From Calycina herbarum (Eukaryota; Ascomycota; Leotiomycetes; Helotiales; Pezizellaceae): a stretch of DNA of 64,000 bases. Under the pieces are notes generated by a model, which saw only the letters and a program-made list of their open reading frames with translations, made no database searches and was not told the origin of the DNA. Made by a program: the position numbers and the translations under genes. Location of the stretch: the NCBI GenBank assembly GCA_001414485.1, contig LLEY01000054.1, forward strand, positions 248,001 through 312,000, read 5' to 3'. Shown in pieces: positions 1-11,899 of this stretch. Each line of letters starts with the position of its first letter. The stretch's first letter is position 1.

Positions 1-600
1 AAGCCCGGTTACGATTAAGAAGGCTGCTAAGGCTATTAACAAGATCATAGTCGTTACTGCTACAGAGGTACCTAAGACTATAACAGAGTTGTAGTACGCG
101 CTCCTCGAGAAGACTCGGGCGCTTCGCGTCGAGGTTACTATAAGTATTCCTTCCTTAGTCAGTGCGGTTATAGAGGTGATTTTAGACTAACATTCCAACA
201 GGCCGGTAATACTATACAAGTCCAGATTCGGGACCTCTTTGAAGCCTATTTAAAGAGCTTACAGGTCGCGGGTAGTCGTCAAAGTAAGAAGCGTAAGTAC
301 GTGGAGGTAGAGGGGGTTCCTAGGGATGAGCCGGTTTAGGTCCCTTTTAGTAGGGAGAATAGCAAAGAGGAGGATTATAAGGACGAGGATAATAAGAAGG
401 CTGAGGCTACTGCTACATAGCTAGCTGACGGGGCAGCTAGGGTAGAGGAGGTTAAGCTTTAGATCCTGTTCAGTAGCGACTCGGTATTGTCTTCTTATTC
501 TTCTACTTTATCGATTTTAAGTTACTCGGGGGTAACTAGGATTAGTAGATATTCTTAAGAGTTGTTTAGTTAAATAATAAACTCTTTACTTATCCTTGTC
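1..600 (+). mobile_element. Unclassified transposon relic at left edge
   Basis: This stretch is less AT-rich than what follows. Read on the plus strand it gives a nearly open, lysine- and glutamate-rich peptide interrupted by TAG/TAA at positions that look like former Gln codons. A charged, low-complexity tail lies around 280-420. I do not recognise the family. The minus-strand reading is also fairly open, so it could instead be the 3' untranslated tail of the neighbouring Gypsy element. It runs off the left edge of the window. Confidence 0.4.
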
Positions 601-3600
601 TGTTTCCTATATACGTATCTATTTAGAGAGGAGTCGGGGTAGTCCCGGTTACTCTAGGTATTTAACGTAGAAGTCTCTTAATCGATGTAGTAAACCTTGA
701 AAATTATTAGTAAGATACTAAGTAGGGTTAGAATCGTAGCCGACCAATTTTACTTAATATTATAGTTATCTTCTAAAAAGTCTACTAACGAGAATCTCTT
801 AAACTTCCTATTCTTATATATCTTAAATAATCTCTAGAGGTAGCTCTAGGGCTTCCTATCCAGGTAGAGAGGTATTCGGGTCCTTAGATAGTACGTCTGT
901 AGTAAAAACGTTATAAATTAATAATCCTTCTAAGAGCTTTAACCTATAAGAGTATCCTATACGTTCTAGTATTTCAAAGGGTCCCGTCTACTGCTCGGCT
1001 AACTTTCAGCTAGGTCGATTTATCTTAAGGTTCCTAGTTAATAAGTAGACCTTATTACTAACATCCTATTCAATAGCTCTTCGGTGTTAATTCGTACTAT
1101 CTTATATTCTCTACTAGGCTTTGGTTATATTATCTTTAGCTACGTTCTAAGCCGAGTATATACGTCAGGCTATTTTAACTACCTTATTATAATTTAATCG
1201 TTCCTAGGGAATAGAAGTCTTTAGAGTATTCTAGTCCTACGAGGTTCTCGAATCGAGTCTGAACTTAAGCTAATAAGAGGTTATACCGATCGAGGAGTAT
1301 AGGAGGGTTATTTATACTCGGTCTATTAGAGGGATTAACTTACTCTAATTATCCTAGTAGTAGGTTATAAAAGGCCTTAGTCTCTAATTAATATATCGGT
1401 TTATAATCTCTATCTAACTATCTATTTATTTATAGTAAGCTATAAAGAGCTTAAGCTTAATATTAATAATATAATAGAATTCTGTCTAAAAAGCCGAGAC
1501 GAATTAAGGTCCTTTATTAGATGTAATCGATTCGAGACAGTGTCTAAAACAATAGATCTATTATATAAAAAGTTAAGCTAATCCTCTAGCATTAGTTATA
1601 GAATAGTAGGGAATAGATACTAAGTCCTTTCTAAGGCGGTTGATAAATACTAGTATAGTGTTATATCTATGTTTGTCTTTTAGAAAGGACTTAAAATCTA
1701 TATATAAATGCTATATTAAGTAATTAGGAACTAGTAGTAGGTGAAGAAACCCTTACTATTTAGTCTGTCGAAGATAAGAGTATCTACACGCTTAGTAGTT
1801 AGCTACGTATACTTTATAGTCCGAACCTATACTAATCTAGTAGTAGGCGAGAGCTAACAACTAGTATGTCTTTCAAGCACTTAGGTAAGTACTAGATACT
1901 TAGTCGTAGACTTCTTAGATCAGATTCGTATAGAGTTCGGTGTTTCTTTAGACGTAAAGCTGTTCTCTAAATAGAAGTAAATTGTCTAGCGAGATAGTAT
2001 AACCGTTCTTAAGCTAGCTACGCTCTTCTTAGAAGGATTATATATTATCTGTCTTTAGCCTCTGAATTAGGTCTAACCTATATTCTAGTATAACATCTAG
2101 CTAAATCGTACTAATAGATGTTGCTTATTTTTATAAAAAGGTCTAAGTAAGATCAGCGTTAATTTAAGAGTCTAATCTAATAGGTCTAAAAAGAGTACGT
2201 AAGCGGCTGTCTAACTTAACTTAATCCTATATTTTGATATCTTACTTACGTCTAGTTAGAATATCTGCCTTTTAATTTACTATTCTAGATATAAATCAGA
2301 TCTAGAAATTAAAGTCGGATAGGAATTCTATCTATTGTACTTACTTAGCCGTAAGTAGCTTAGTTGTTATAAAGTATTCTAAGGATCTATAGTCCGAGTA
2401 TACACTGATATAGCTCTAGTATAACATGAGTTTAGGCTGCTATTTCTTAAATACTTTGATAATTATAAACAATTCCTTATTATAGATTTCCTAATTCGAT
2501 TTATAGCCGACTAGGACGTAGGAGTAAAAACCTATAGAATACCACCGATTACTATGTTATTAGGAGAATATACTTACTATTACTCTATTAGAAGAGTCTA
2601 TCTCCAGCTTTGTATTAAGTTTAGAGTTAAAGTAGTATAAAGCTTAAACTAAGAGTAGCTAGGTCTGTAATTCTTCGAAGGCTTTCTCGTATTCAGGTAT
2701 CTACTGAAACGGCTCTGAAGAGCGTGTTATAGTAGTTAGAGGTTTTGCGATTTTGCTGAAGTTCTTAATAAATTATTTATAGAAACTATAAAAGCCTAGG
2801 TAGGACTTTACACCTGTTATAGTACTAGGTCAGGCCTAGTTATATAGAGGTTCTACTTTCTTAGGGTCTACTTCGAGTCCTTTTATAGTTAATATATAAC
2901 CGAGATATTTAACTTAGGTAATACTAAATTCGCTTTTCTTAATATCTACTTAGAGTCCTACTTCTCAGAGCCGATTCAGGACCTTCCTAACTTATTCCTT
3001 ATATTCTTCGATACTATCTAAATAAATTAATATATCGTCTAGGTAAGTAATATAGAAGTTATCTAGATATTCGATTAAGACGTCGTTTATATAACATTGG
3101 TAAGTAGCGGGTCTATTATAGAGTCTAAAAGGAAGGACCTTATATTTATATATTCTATACCTAGTCCTAAACGTAGTTATCTCTTCTAAGTCAGGGATCT
3201 ATTTAGATATAGTAGAAGGCTTGTCGTATATCCAACTTAGTAAAGATCTTAGCTTTCCTTATTCTAGAAAGAAGTTCGTCGATATAAGGAATCAAGTAAA
3301 GGTTGTTTTAAGTAAGAGTATTAAGCTTCTAATAATTAATATAGAACCGTAGCTTATCGCTATTAGGCTTTTTAACGAAGAGTACTAGTAAGGCGAAAGA
3401 ACTATTACTATTAACGATAAATCCTTTATTTAAATTATTAATAAGGTACTCTTTCGTCGCTTATAGCTCTACGGTTAACTATCGATATAGTAGGGAGTAG
3501 AAGGTAGGAAGTAGTTTGTTTAAAGTGATTTTATAATTATATTTATAATAAGGAGGAAGTTTATCTAAGGCTGTCTTTAAGAATATATCTTAGTATAAGA

Positions 3601-5990
3601 AATAATATTTAAGGAGTTAGAACTATATCAGATCTATAGTCTTAGCATCGTCTATAAGCAGAGCTAACTTCTCTTTAATAATCCGATCTAATTCGTAGAT
3701 ACTAGTTATAAAGAACTCGGTATTAGGTCGTTTTATATTAAAATATAAAGCATTCGTACTTATCTCACTAATAAATAAGTATATAGTCTAATCCGTCTAG
3801 GCTATACTTATAGGTCGGAGGGGATTTAGACTAGAGTCAGAGGTAGAAAGGTTAGGAGTTAGAGTCGTAGATAACAGTAATAACTTAGCTAAGAGTTTAC
3901 CCTTCTTCTGTCGTTTTTCGTCTTAATAGAGAGCGTGATCCCTTCTATTTACGTCTAACTATATATTCAAATAAGGCTTCTAGATCTAGTTAGAAGTTAA
4001 AGAAAGTAAGATCTCCTTTCCAAAGTAAGGAGTTAGTAGAGTTTTAGCTAGCTAAATAAGTTAATTCCTAGTAGGGTTAAGAAGAATTTTAAAGTGTTTT
4101 AACTATTTGTTTCTAATAATTAAGTCTTATTATCTAAGATTTAGAACGATAAAGAGGTAGTTATAGATATAACGTCTATCTAGGTTTAGATATAGCTATA
4201 TAAACCGCGTTGCCTTACTCTTAATACTACTGTTATATCTACGAATAGGCACCGAGTATAGTAAATTTTGAATCTGTAATCCTAGTGATTAGGCTAGTTA
4301 TAGAGCTAAAGGTCGATTTAAGAATAGAAAACCGTTCGCTTCTATATCTATTAAAGCTTGTAACTTAACACCGTATCTGTGTATACTAAGGGTCGTATCT
4401 ATAAGGAATTGGTTTCCTCTTATAAGGCTGGAAAGATTAAGGTTTAATAGGTTATATTTGTATAGGCCTAGAAAGGAGTCTTTACCTAGGCTGCCTCGTT
4501 TTCCCTCTAATCTAGGACTGAATTAGAGTACTCTACAGAGACTTATATATTATCTTTGTCCACTTCCTAGACTATCTCTTTAATACTAGGTAGCTAAGAG
4601 TAATCAGGTTTGTAATGTCTAGGCTTACCGTAGTAGTAACACGTTATACTAGCTAGGACTCGATCCGTAGTCTTTTAGCGTTTAGAAGTCGAGGTAGGTT
4701 TGAAAGTTCGAGAAGTAGTCTGAACAGTAGAGAAGGATCCTTATACGAGTAGAGAGGGTTTTAGTGTTATACTGGATAAGGGTTGAAAGGCAGTCCTTTT
4801 AACCGAAGTAGTTGTACTAACTAGCTTAGTCGTATTAGCTGTGTATAACTTAGCGTTTTAGCGTTTTTTCTTATCTAAGGCTAGAAGATCTACTACTATT
4901 TCGACGAAGTTATAGTTCTAACGTCTCTTAAGTATAGCGGCTGAGTTTCGTAGCTATAGTATAATCTTTTCCTATATATAGAAGAACTGTTCTAACTCTG
5001 GTATTCCTCCGAGTATAGCTATACTTGAAAAGCAACCTCTGAAGTTAGTAAACGTTTCTCTAGCGTAATCCTTTCCACCTATCTACAAGGCTTAGAAGGC
5101 GTTCTATATATCCTCTATCTCGTATCCGGTTAAGAAATATAAATCTAAAAGTTTAATTATATCTTAATAATTATAGAAAGTAATATAAATCGATTTAGAC
5201 TTATATCTAGGCTTAAGGTAGTTCCTAGCGAGTCTAGTAGTTATTCCCTATATAAGGGCCTTTCAAGTCGGGCTTATATTATAATAATCAGTATTTACTA
5301 GTAGTTTGTCGTATATCGATATCTTCTATTATTAGTATATAGGTGATATACTGTTATCTAAGGGTTTAATCTTTTCTATGATCTTGCTTTTCATAGGTTA
5401 GATAGGATTTAGACTACCTTCGAGGTCGAGTAGAATAGTCTGCCGTCGAGGGAAGGCATTAGAGACAGGATCTCTTAAGCGAAAGAGGTCTAGTATAGAA
5501 CTTAGAAGAGAAGGAGGGTCGTTCTTAGATCGGGATTATTAAGGTTAAGAGTCTCTGATTTAATTCCTAAGTTCGCTTATAATTGATTCTAACTATATAA
5601 ACTAATTGTTATTATCTTAAAGTTTTTCTTCTAAGTCTTATACTATGTCTTATATCTCGTCTATATTAGAAAAGTCTTAGTTATCTTTAGGGTTTTAAGT
5701 AGGTTGCTTTCCTTTCTAGGATCTTTTGTTTTTAGATATACGAGTGCGGTTCGTAGACCTTTTAGAGAGGGGTCTACTAGCTTCCTTAGTAGGTTGCTTA
5801 ACGCTCTTAAGTAGAGCTTTAGAGGGACCTAGGGTCTCTTCTTATTCTAGTATATCGTATACTATTCGAGGGGGTTTAAAGGGGTAGATTCGGGAGCCTT
5901 CTAGGTAACTATATATCGTCGACTATTTATATCTTATGTAGTAATCCCTATATAGAGAGGGTTATTAGAAGTCTTAGAAGTACTTAGCGT
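600..5990 (-). pseudogene. Gag-pol remnant of Gypsy element A
   Basis: A decayed polyprotein gene. The gag part lies at about 4,600-5,990 and ends in a zinc knuckle whose cysteines and histidine are largely altered. The pol part contains reverse transcriptase (about 2,800-3,500), RNase H (about 2,300-2,700) and integrase (about 1,000-2,000). The family normally encodes capsid and replication enzymes for reverse transcription and integration. Nearly every former Gln codon is a stop, so no product can be made. Confidence 0.7.
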
Positions 5991-6059
5991 AGTCTACTTC
6001 TATTAATATAGGAATCGCCTACGACTTTACTAGCTAACTGTTTAAATACCAAACCCCGG

Positions 6060-6504
6060 TGTTACTGGCTGTCTAGGTAGTCTCTGATTACCTAGCTATT
6101 TAAGGTTATTAATATACTAATCCGAATCTAGGCTGAATCGAATTCGAAGCAAGTACGCTAGCGCGCTCGAGTGAGATATTATAATAGGCCGTCCTCGGCG
6201 GAGTCGAATTTAGTCTTTTAATATAATAATACGAAACGGATACTACTATAAAAGAGGTATATAGAAGTGTGTTCGATAGAATAACATATCCGAATACTAG
6301 GCTCTAATACGAAGGAAAAGACTAAATTAGTCTTTCCCGATAGAGAGAAGGCAGCTATTTATAAGAGGTTCGGACAATAGTAAGTCCGGAGCTATCTAGC
6401 TATTCTAAATCCTGAAACAACATCTGTATCGTATCCTATTCAGTACGTAGACTCGGTAATTCCAATTCCGATTATTCCGATTAATTCCCGATAGTTCTAT
6501 TACA
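6060..6504 (-). repeat. Probable 5' LTR of Gypsy element A
   Basis: On the minus strand the segment starts TGTAATAG and ends AGTAACA, the usual TG...CA form, and sits directly upstream of the gag region. The outer boundary at 6,504/6,505 is supported because homology to the chromovirus copy (compare 45,363-45,372) begins exactly at 6,505. The inner boundary is inferred from the CA end only. No partner LTR was found for comparison. Confidence 0.55.
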
Positions 6505-9418
6505 CTTCTAGGTTTTCGAATAATATTTTAAATTCTCTATACTATATAGGTATTTCGTTATTAGCTATTATACTAATCTGTAGAGAACTCTAAGCTAGGT
6601 ATTCTAGTATATTAGAGAAGATAGCGCTAACCTCGCTCTAGTCTTATAGTTATAAATACGAACCTACGTATTTATATCGACTAAAGATTATTATTTAAGC
6701 CTTCTAATTAATATCTAGATTATATTCTTAAATCTATAGTATACTAAGTATTACTTCCTTACTTTCTATTTTAATAATATCGAATTATATATCTAAGTAG
6801 TATTCTTTAATATTAACTTTTATTAGAATAGTTTATTAATTAATAATTCTATCTTAGTATATAACGTCTGTTTTATTAACTATCTCTAAGTAGTATAGCT
6901 TTATACTTTTAATTAGAACGTTTAGCTTCTTTAAAGCTGTCGAGGAAAGAAAATTACCTATTACTCTAGAGTTAATTATAACTCGGAGTTTCTTTCTACG
7001 TATCTTTATAGTTATAATTAACTGATTTTCTCTTAAGATAGTATTTAATTCTTCTTTTACAAAGTATACTTTGAATTTTCGGTTTTCTCTATCTTCTTAA
7101 CTAGTTTTTAGAAAGAAGGTTACTTTCTTTAAATCTATAGAAGCTATCTTATATATTAACTCGTATTCTATAGTTTATTCTAGCTCTAGTAAGATTTCTA
7201 TAAATCGTTTCTCTATAGACTAGTTAAACGTAGTACCTAGATAATATTATATCTATATAGCCTTAGTTTTATTTATTATTTTAATAGACTATAATTCTCT
7301 AACTATTAGATAGTAAAGTTCTTTCTATACTATTTCTGTTTCTTATTTAATATTATATTCGTTTATTTCCTAAAAGATTATACTAAATAATTTCTTAGTA
7401 CTTTGTTTCTTAAATATTACTCTAATATTTCTAACTAAAGCAACTATAGTATATTATTCTTCTATTTCTAGTATCGTCTCTTTAAGTAACGTATCTAAAA
7501 AACTAGGTTTTAGTTATCTTATAAAATCTCTAGAGTCTTACTACTACTATAAGCTGGTTTTCTCTTAAAGGTCTATAACTGTCTATATATCTCTTACTCT
7601 AGAATAACTAGATATCTTAATTTGTTTTTAACTATGTTTAGGTTCTTTAAACTTAATAGTTTCTCGACTTATAATCTAGCTAACTATAGTTACTATATCC
7701 TAGTTATTTCGAATAACTATATATATTATTAGAAGAGTAGGTTTAATACTCTAGGTAGTATAAGAACTCTAGAAGTTAGGTTTCTAATTATCTATACCTA
7801 CTTATCGATTTTCTTACTTAAATATTCTAATAAAGGCTTAAGTTTCTCTAACTTTAGAACCTATATCTCTAACCTCTTCTTCTAACTTAGAAGATAAGTC
7901 TAATAATTCTAAAGAACTAGTTAATAGCGATAATTTATACTCTACTTAAATAGGTAGTTCGTTCTCTGTTTCCGACTATATATTATAATATTCTTTAAGA
8001 AGTAGATCTCTATTATTATTAGTTTCTTATACTCTACTAGCTTATAACCTAATTCCTTCGTTTAACTATAGGTATATAGTATCTACTATTATATCTAAGG
8101 TATCTATTTCGATCTATATACTATAACCTCTAGCTTTAAGCTTAGCGTCTATAAGTTTAATTTTATTAAGTAAAGCTACTTCTTTTTAAACAGTAGTATT
8201 AACCTGTCTCTTCTCTTTAGAGTCTTTCTTCTTACTATACTTGTTTACTTTATAGCTAAAGAGGTTATAGTTATAATATAAGTTCTACTCGCGTCGACGA
8301 TTTCGCTTCTTCTAAGAAAGTCCTTCTTTCTTTATAAAGGTCTTTTTCTATATAGTATTTGCCTTCTTATTATATTTACTAGTATAAGAGTGTTTCTACT
8401 TCTCTAATCTCTTACTATTCTCCTCGTATCTAGGGTTACTATTTCTAAATTTATATAGACGGTTATCTAGCTAGACTACCTCTTTAATTATACTTATAAT
8501 AGTTTAAAACTATAAGTTTTATTTAGCTATCTCTTTATAAATATAAACCTTTAATTCTCTATAAAAGAGTTCTATAAAAGCGATAGTATTCTATTCTGAT
8601 TTCGTTCTATAACGTTGGAATTTATTAGTATAATCTATTACTAACCCGGTTTAGTATAAATCTAAGAGCTTATATATAATAGTTTAGATTATATCGAAGT
8701 CTCTAAAGACTTTTCTAATAGTTATCTTAAATCTCTTCTAAGATTTAAATATAATCTTAGTTAATTCTATTTTTCTATCTTTATCTTTATTTTTAAAGAA
8801 ATCCTCTAAATATAGCTAAGTCTATTCTAATACTAATTCTCTTAAATAGGAGATAGCGAAGATAGTTCGTAAGTTATAATTACCTTTGAACTTATCTAAA
8901 TTAAAATTAAAGTAGATATTTATTTAAAGAAGAAATAAGTTAAGTTTCTTACGCTTTCTATAATATATATCTAGTATCTTAACTTTAATAGACTTAAGTA
9001 CTTCGACCTTATAAGGCTCGGAGACGTCTAGTATACTAACATTGTCGTTATCCTTAGCTAGTTATATACTAGCGGAAGTTTCTCTAATAGCACTTCTAGC
9101 TACTCTTACGACGTTAGTTCGACTAGTACTTAGACTAGTAACAGCGGCGGCGGCGGGGGTTACTAGAGCTATAGCGACTGAACTTCTAAGCAGGTGCTTA
9201 AAGTATAACGAAACTCTATACGTACTAAACAAAGATAACTAAGTCTCGAAGATTAGTATATAGATAAGAAGTATAGATATACTAGAGTATTTACTTAGAA
9301 GTAAACTTATTACTTATATTAAAGATATTAAATAAGATAATAAGATTAATAACTAAAGTTAAGTATATAGCTCTTATCTAATAGCAGACGTACTAGTCTT
9401 ATATAGAACCTTTGTTCT
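6505..9418 (-). mobile_element. Partial second copy of chromovirus C
   Basis: The minus strand matches the chromovirus at 42,418-49,280: part of its LTR (9,204-9,418), the gag start, the zinc-knuckle region near 8,280 and the sequence up to the position equivalent to about 45,372. The match stops at 6,505, where the Gypsy A LTR begins, so Gypsy A appears to have inserted into it. It stops again at 9,418, in mid-LTR. It is more heavily RIP-mutated than the copy at 42-49 kb. Reverse transcriptase and integrase are missing from the visible part. Confidence 0.8.
9204..9418 (-). repeat. Truncated LTR of the partial chromovirus copy
   Basis: This is the reverse complement of the 3' part of the 462-bp LTR found at 42,418-42,879 and 48,819-49,280, with many C-to-T type differences. 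Only about 215 bp are present. The missing 5' half is not found at the far end of the neighbouring element, so simple insertion into the LTR is not demonstrated. Confidence 0.75.
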
Positions 9419-9444
9419 CTAAGTATATCGCCTATATCGCTTAT

Positions 9445-9492
9445 ATCGCTTATATCGTTCGCGATCGAGGCGATTAAGGCGATATAAGCGAT
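9445..9492. repeat. Perfect 13-bp inverted repeat with 22-bp loop
   Basis: ATCGCTTATATCG at 9,445-9,457 is mirrored by its exact reverse complement at 9,480-9,492. The flank carries short GCGATATAA-like tandem units. It lies at the junction between the truncated chromovirus LTR and element D and may belong to the terminal sequence of D. Confidence 0.7.
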
Positions 9493-9799
9493 TATATTAT
9501 ATAACCACACGTGACTTCTAATAGTCCTATAATAGTGAGATTCTAAAACTCTTAAATACCTTTTATATTACTAATTCTCTTCTATATTACCTTTAATCTC
9601 TAAATGTTATATCTTATTCTATTAGAATACTATCTAGACTACTTACTACGTAACCGTGATTTATAATAGTAAAAAGCAGTAGAAAAGCCTTTATATAATT
9701 CCTAAGAGAGAATATATTCTTATCTAAAAGTAGCTTATAAACTACGTTTCTCGATCTAATACTATTACTTTTAATAGATAGTACTTTTAATAGAAGATT

Positions 9800-11485
9800 T
9801 AAACGAACTATCTAGCGACTGTTTTAGATATAATATCTTTAAAACTATTATAGATTATTTCTTTTCCTAGCTTATCTATAATTATAACTATGTTTATATA
9901 TCTATTACTTTCTAGTAACTCGACTATAAAGTCTATTAAAATTTCACTCTAGATTTAGTTTAGAACTAGTAAAGGCTTTAGAAATCCTTATTATATATCT
10001 CTCTAAGCCTTATTCCTTTTATAAGCGTCGTAGTTTTATATAAACCTTTAGACGTCTTATAATATCTAAGGCTAGAAGTATTATTATAAGAGAATCTAGG
10101 CTATACTTTCTTATCTAGAGTAACTATAGAGCTTAGAATTATATATAGATTAGATTATTTTTATATATAGTTCTTCGTTATTTAGAACCTATAACTAGTA
10201 CTAGAACCTTAGCTTTCCTTTATTTATAATTATATATTTAGACATCGATATCTTAAGCTTTAAGCTAGTAGAGAACGTTCTTTTACCTTATTATATAGCG
10301 TTCTTTATTACTCGAAAGTTAGCGTCTACTTCTTTAGCTATTATCTAGAGTTCTTAGAGAGTTCTTTCGTTATCTAGGACTGTCTCTTATATCTATATAG
10401 CTTCTTATATCTATACTAGATTTACTTTTATAATTCCTAGAATCTATTCTTCTTTATTTATAAACTTAAGTAGTTACTTTATATAATAATCGATTTATTT
10501 ATCTATAATATTATCTAGTATATTTTATTCTTATTATAAAAGAGCGTCTACTTAAATATTATCTTTCTCTTTAATATATATAATAGTAAAGTTATACTTT
10601 AAAAGAGCTAGAGACTATTATATTTATTATTCTATAAGCTTCTAAACTATTATAAAGTACTCGAGGTTTTTATAATCTATTCAAATTTTAAAGCTATCTA
10701 TACTTTATAACTTAGGATTCTAAGCCTCTAGGTACTATATAATAGCTAGTATCTCCTTATCGTAGATTTCGTAATTATATTTAGTAGATAAGTTCTTCTT
10801 TAAAAAGAAGGTATAGAGTTATAAGAGTTCTTTATCGTTATATTATATAAGCGTGTTACTAATATACTAGCTAGAAGAGTCTATTTCTATAATCGTTTAT
10901 CTTTCGCGCTTGAATTATATAAGAGCTAGAGCTATAGTAAATACGTACTTAAGTTATTTAAAGACGTCTTAATATTCGTTTATCTATATAAACACGTGTT
11001 CTTTATAAGTAAGTTCTATAAGAGGTCTTATAATATTAGAATAGTTCTTAATAAAGTTTTAGTAGAAGTTTATAAAGCTAAGAAAGCTTTATATAACTTT
11101 AACTATTATAGGTGCTTCCTAGTCTAGGATCGCTCTTATCTTTTCTAGATCTATTTCTACTCTTAAGTTAATATTAAGAATAAACCCTAGATACTTCGTC
11201 TATATAACTAAGAATTCGTATTTATTAATATTAAGAAAGAGTCTTATATCTTTAAGCTCTTTTAGAATACGCTTAACTTGTTTCTTATATTCTTCGAAGG
11301 TTCTGTCTATAAAGATTAGAATATCGTCTATATAAGTAGAGTAGAAGTTATTAAAGTATTTTCGTAGCGTCTAGTTAATATATCTTTAGAACGTACTTAG
11401 TATATTTATAAGTCTAAAAGAAGTAACTAGTTATTTATATAATCTATATCTTATATAAAAAGCTGTCTTCTATTTATCTTCTTTT
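9800..11485 (-). pseudogene. Second part of pol of element D
   Basis: Continues the reverse transcriptase interrupted at 17,415. The YIDDILIF active-site motif survives near 11,311-11,334 with both aspartates. RNase H and integrase remnants follow. The frame is destroyed by TAG/TAA codons. Confidence 0.65.
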
Positions 11486-11490
11486 ATAAT

Positions 11491-11819
11491 TATAACAAAC
11501 CTAATCTGCTAGCCCTCTGATAGTTATCCTTACCTATAGTATACACAGGTGTAGCGGATAATCAGAGAAGTAAGAGGTGGTTCAATTAAAGATCTAAAGC
11601 TATAGAAGAGAAGAGAAGGAAAGAGGAGACTTCTAGAGGTCCTATAATATAGAGATAGCTAAGGAATCGATAAGTTATAAGAATGTCGATCCGTTTATAG
11701 AAATGGTTCCTAGCCTAGGTAGGAATGGTTCTAGGCTAGGCTAGGAATAGTAGGCTTTGCAGACGCCGGCGAGCAGCCGTACGTGAGTTATATGCTCGGC
11801 GGTGGCCAGGTCTGTAACA
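11491..11819 (-). repeat. 3' LTR of Gypsy element N
   Basis: 329 bp, same length as the copy at 17,081-17,409. On the minus strand it begins TGTTACAG and ends GTTATA; the terminal TA is best read as CA changed by RIP. It is preceded by one copy of the ATAAT target duplication. Confidence 0.93.
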
Positions 11820-11899
11820 TTACCCCCCTCTTTAAGTAGAGCTCGCCTACGAGCTCTGAACCTACTACCTTATAAGTAATTTATCCTCGTCCTTATAAT

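Larger units (their letters stand above)
600..6504 (-). mobile_element. RIP-degraded Gypsy LTR retrotransposon A
   Basis: A minus-strand Gypsy-type element. Its order is a probable 5' LTR at the high-coordinate end, a gag region with a decayed zinc knuckle near 4,613-4,660, reverse transcriptase with a still readable YLDDILIY motif near 3,016-3,045, RNase H, then integrase (decayed zinc-binding region near 1,750-1,860), ending in a basic tail near 600-700. All reading frames are broken by TAG/TAA, consistent with RIP of CAG/CAA codons. I cannot see the 3' LTR in the window: the LTR-like sequence at 6,060-6,504 has no second copy near 600, so the 3' end is either lost or beyond the left edge. 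Confidence 0.75.

Noticed and set aside
9042..9242. 66-codon plus-strand open frame
   Set aside because: It is the antisense of the gag start of the partial chromovirus copy (compare 42,880-43,080 in the other orientation).
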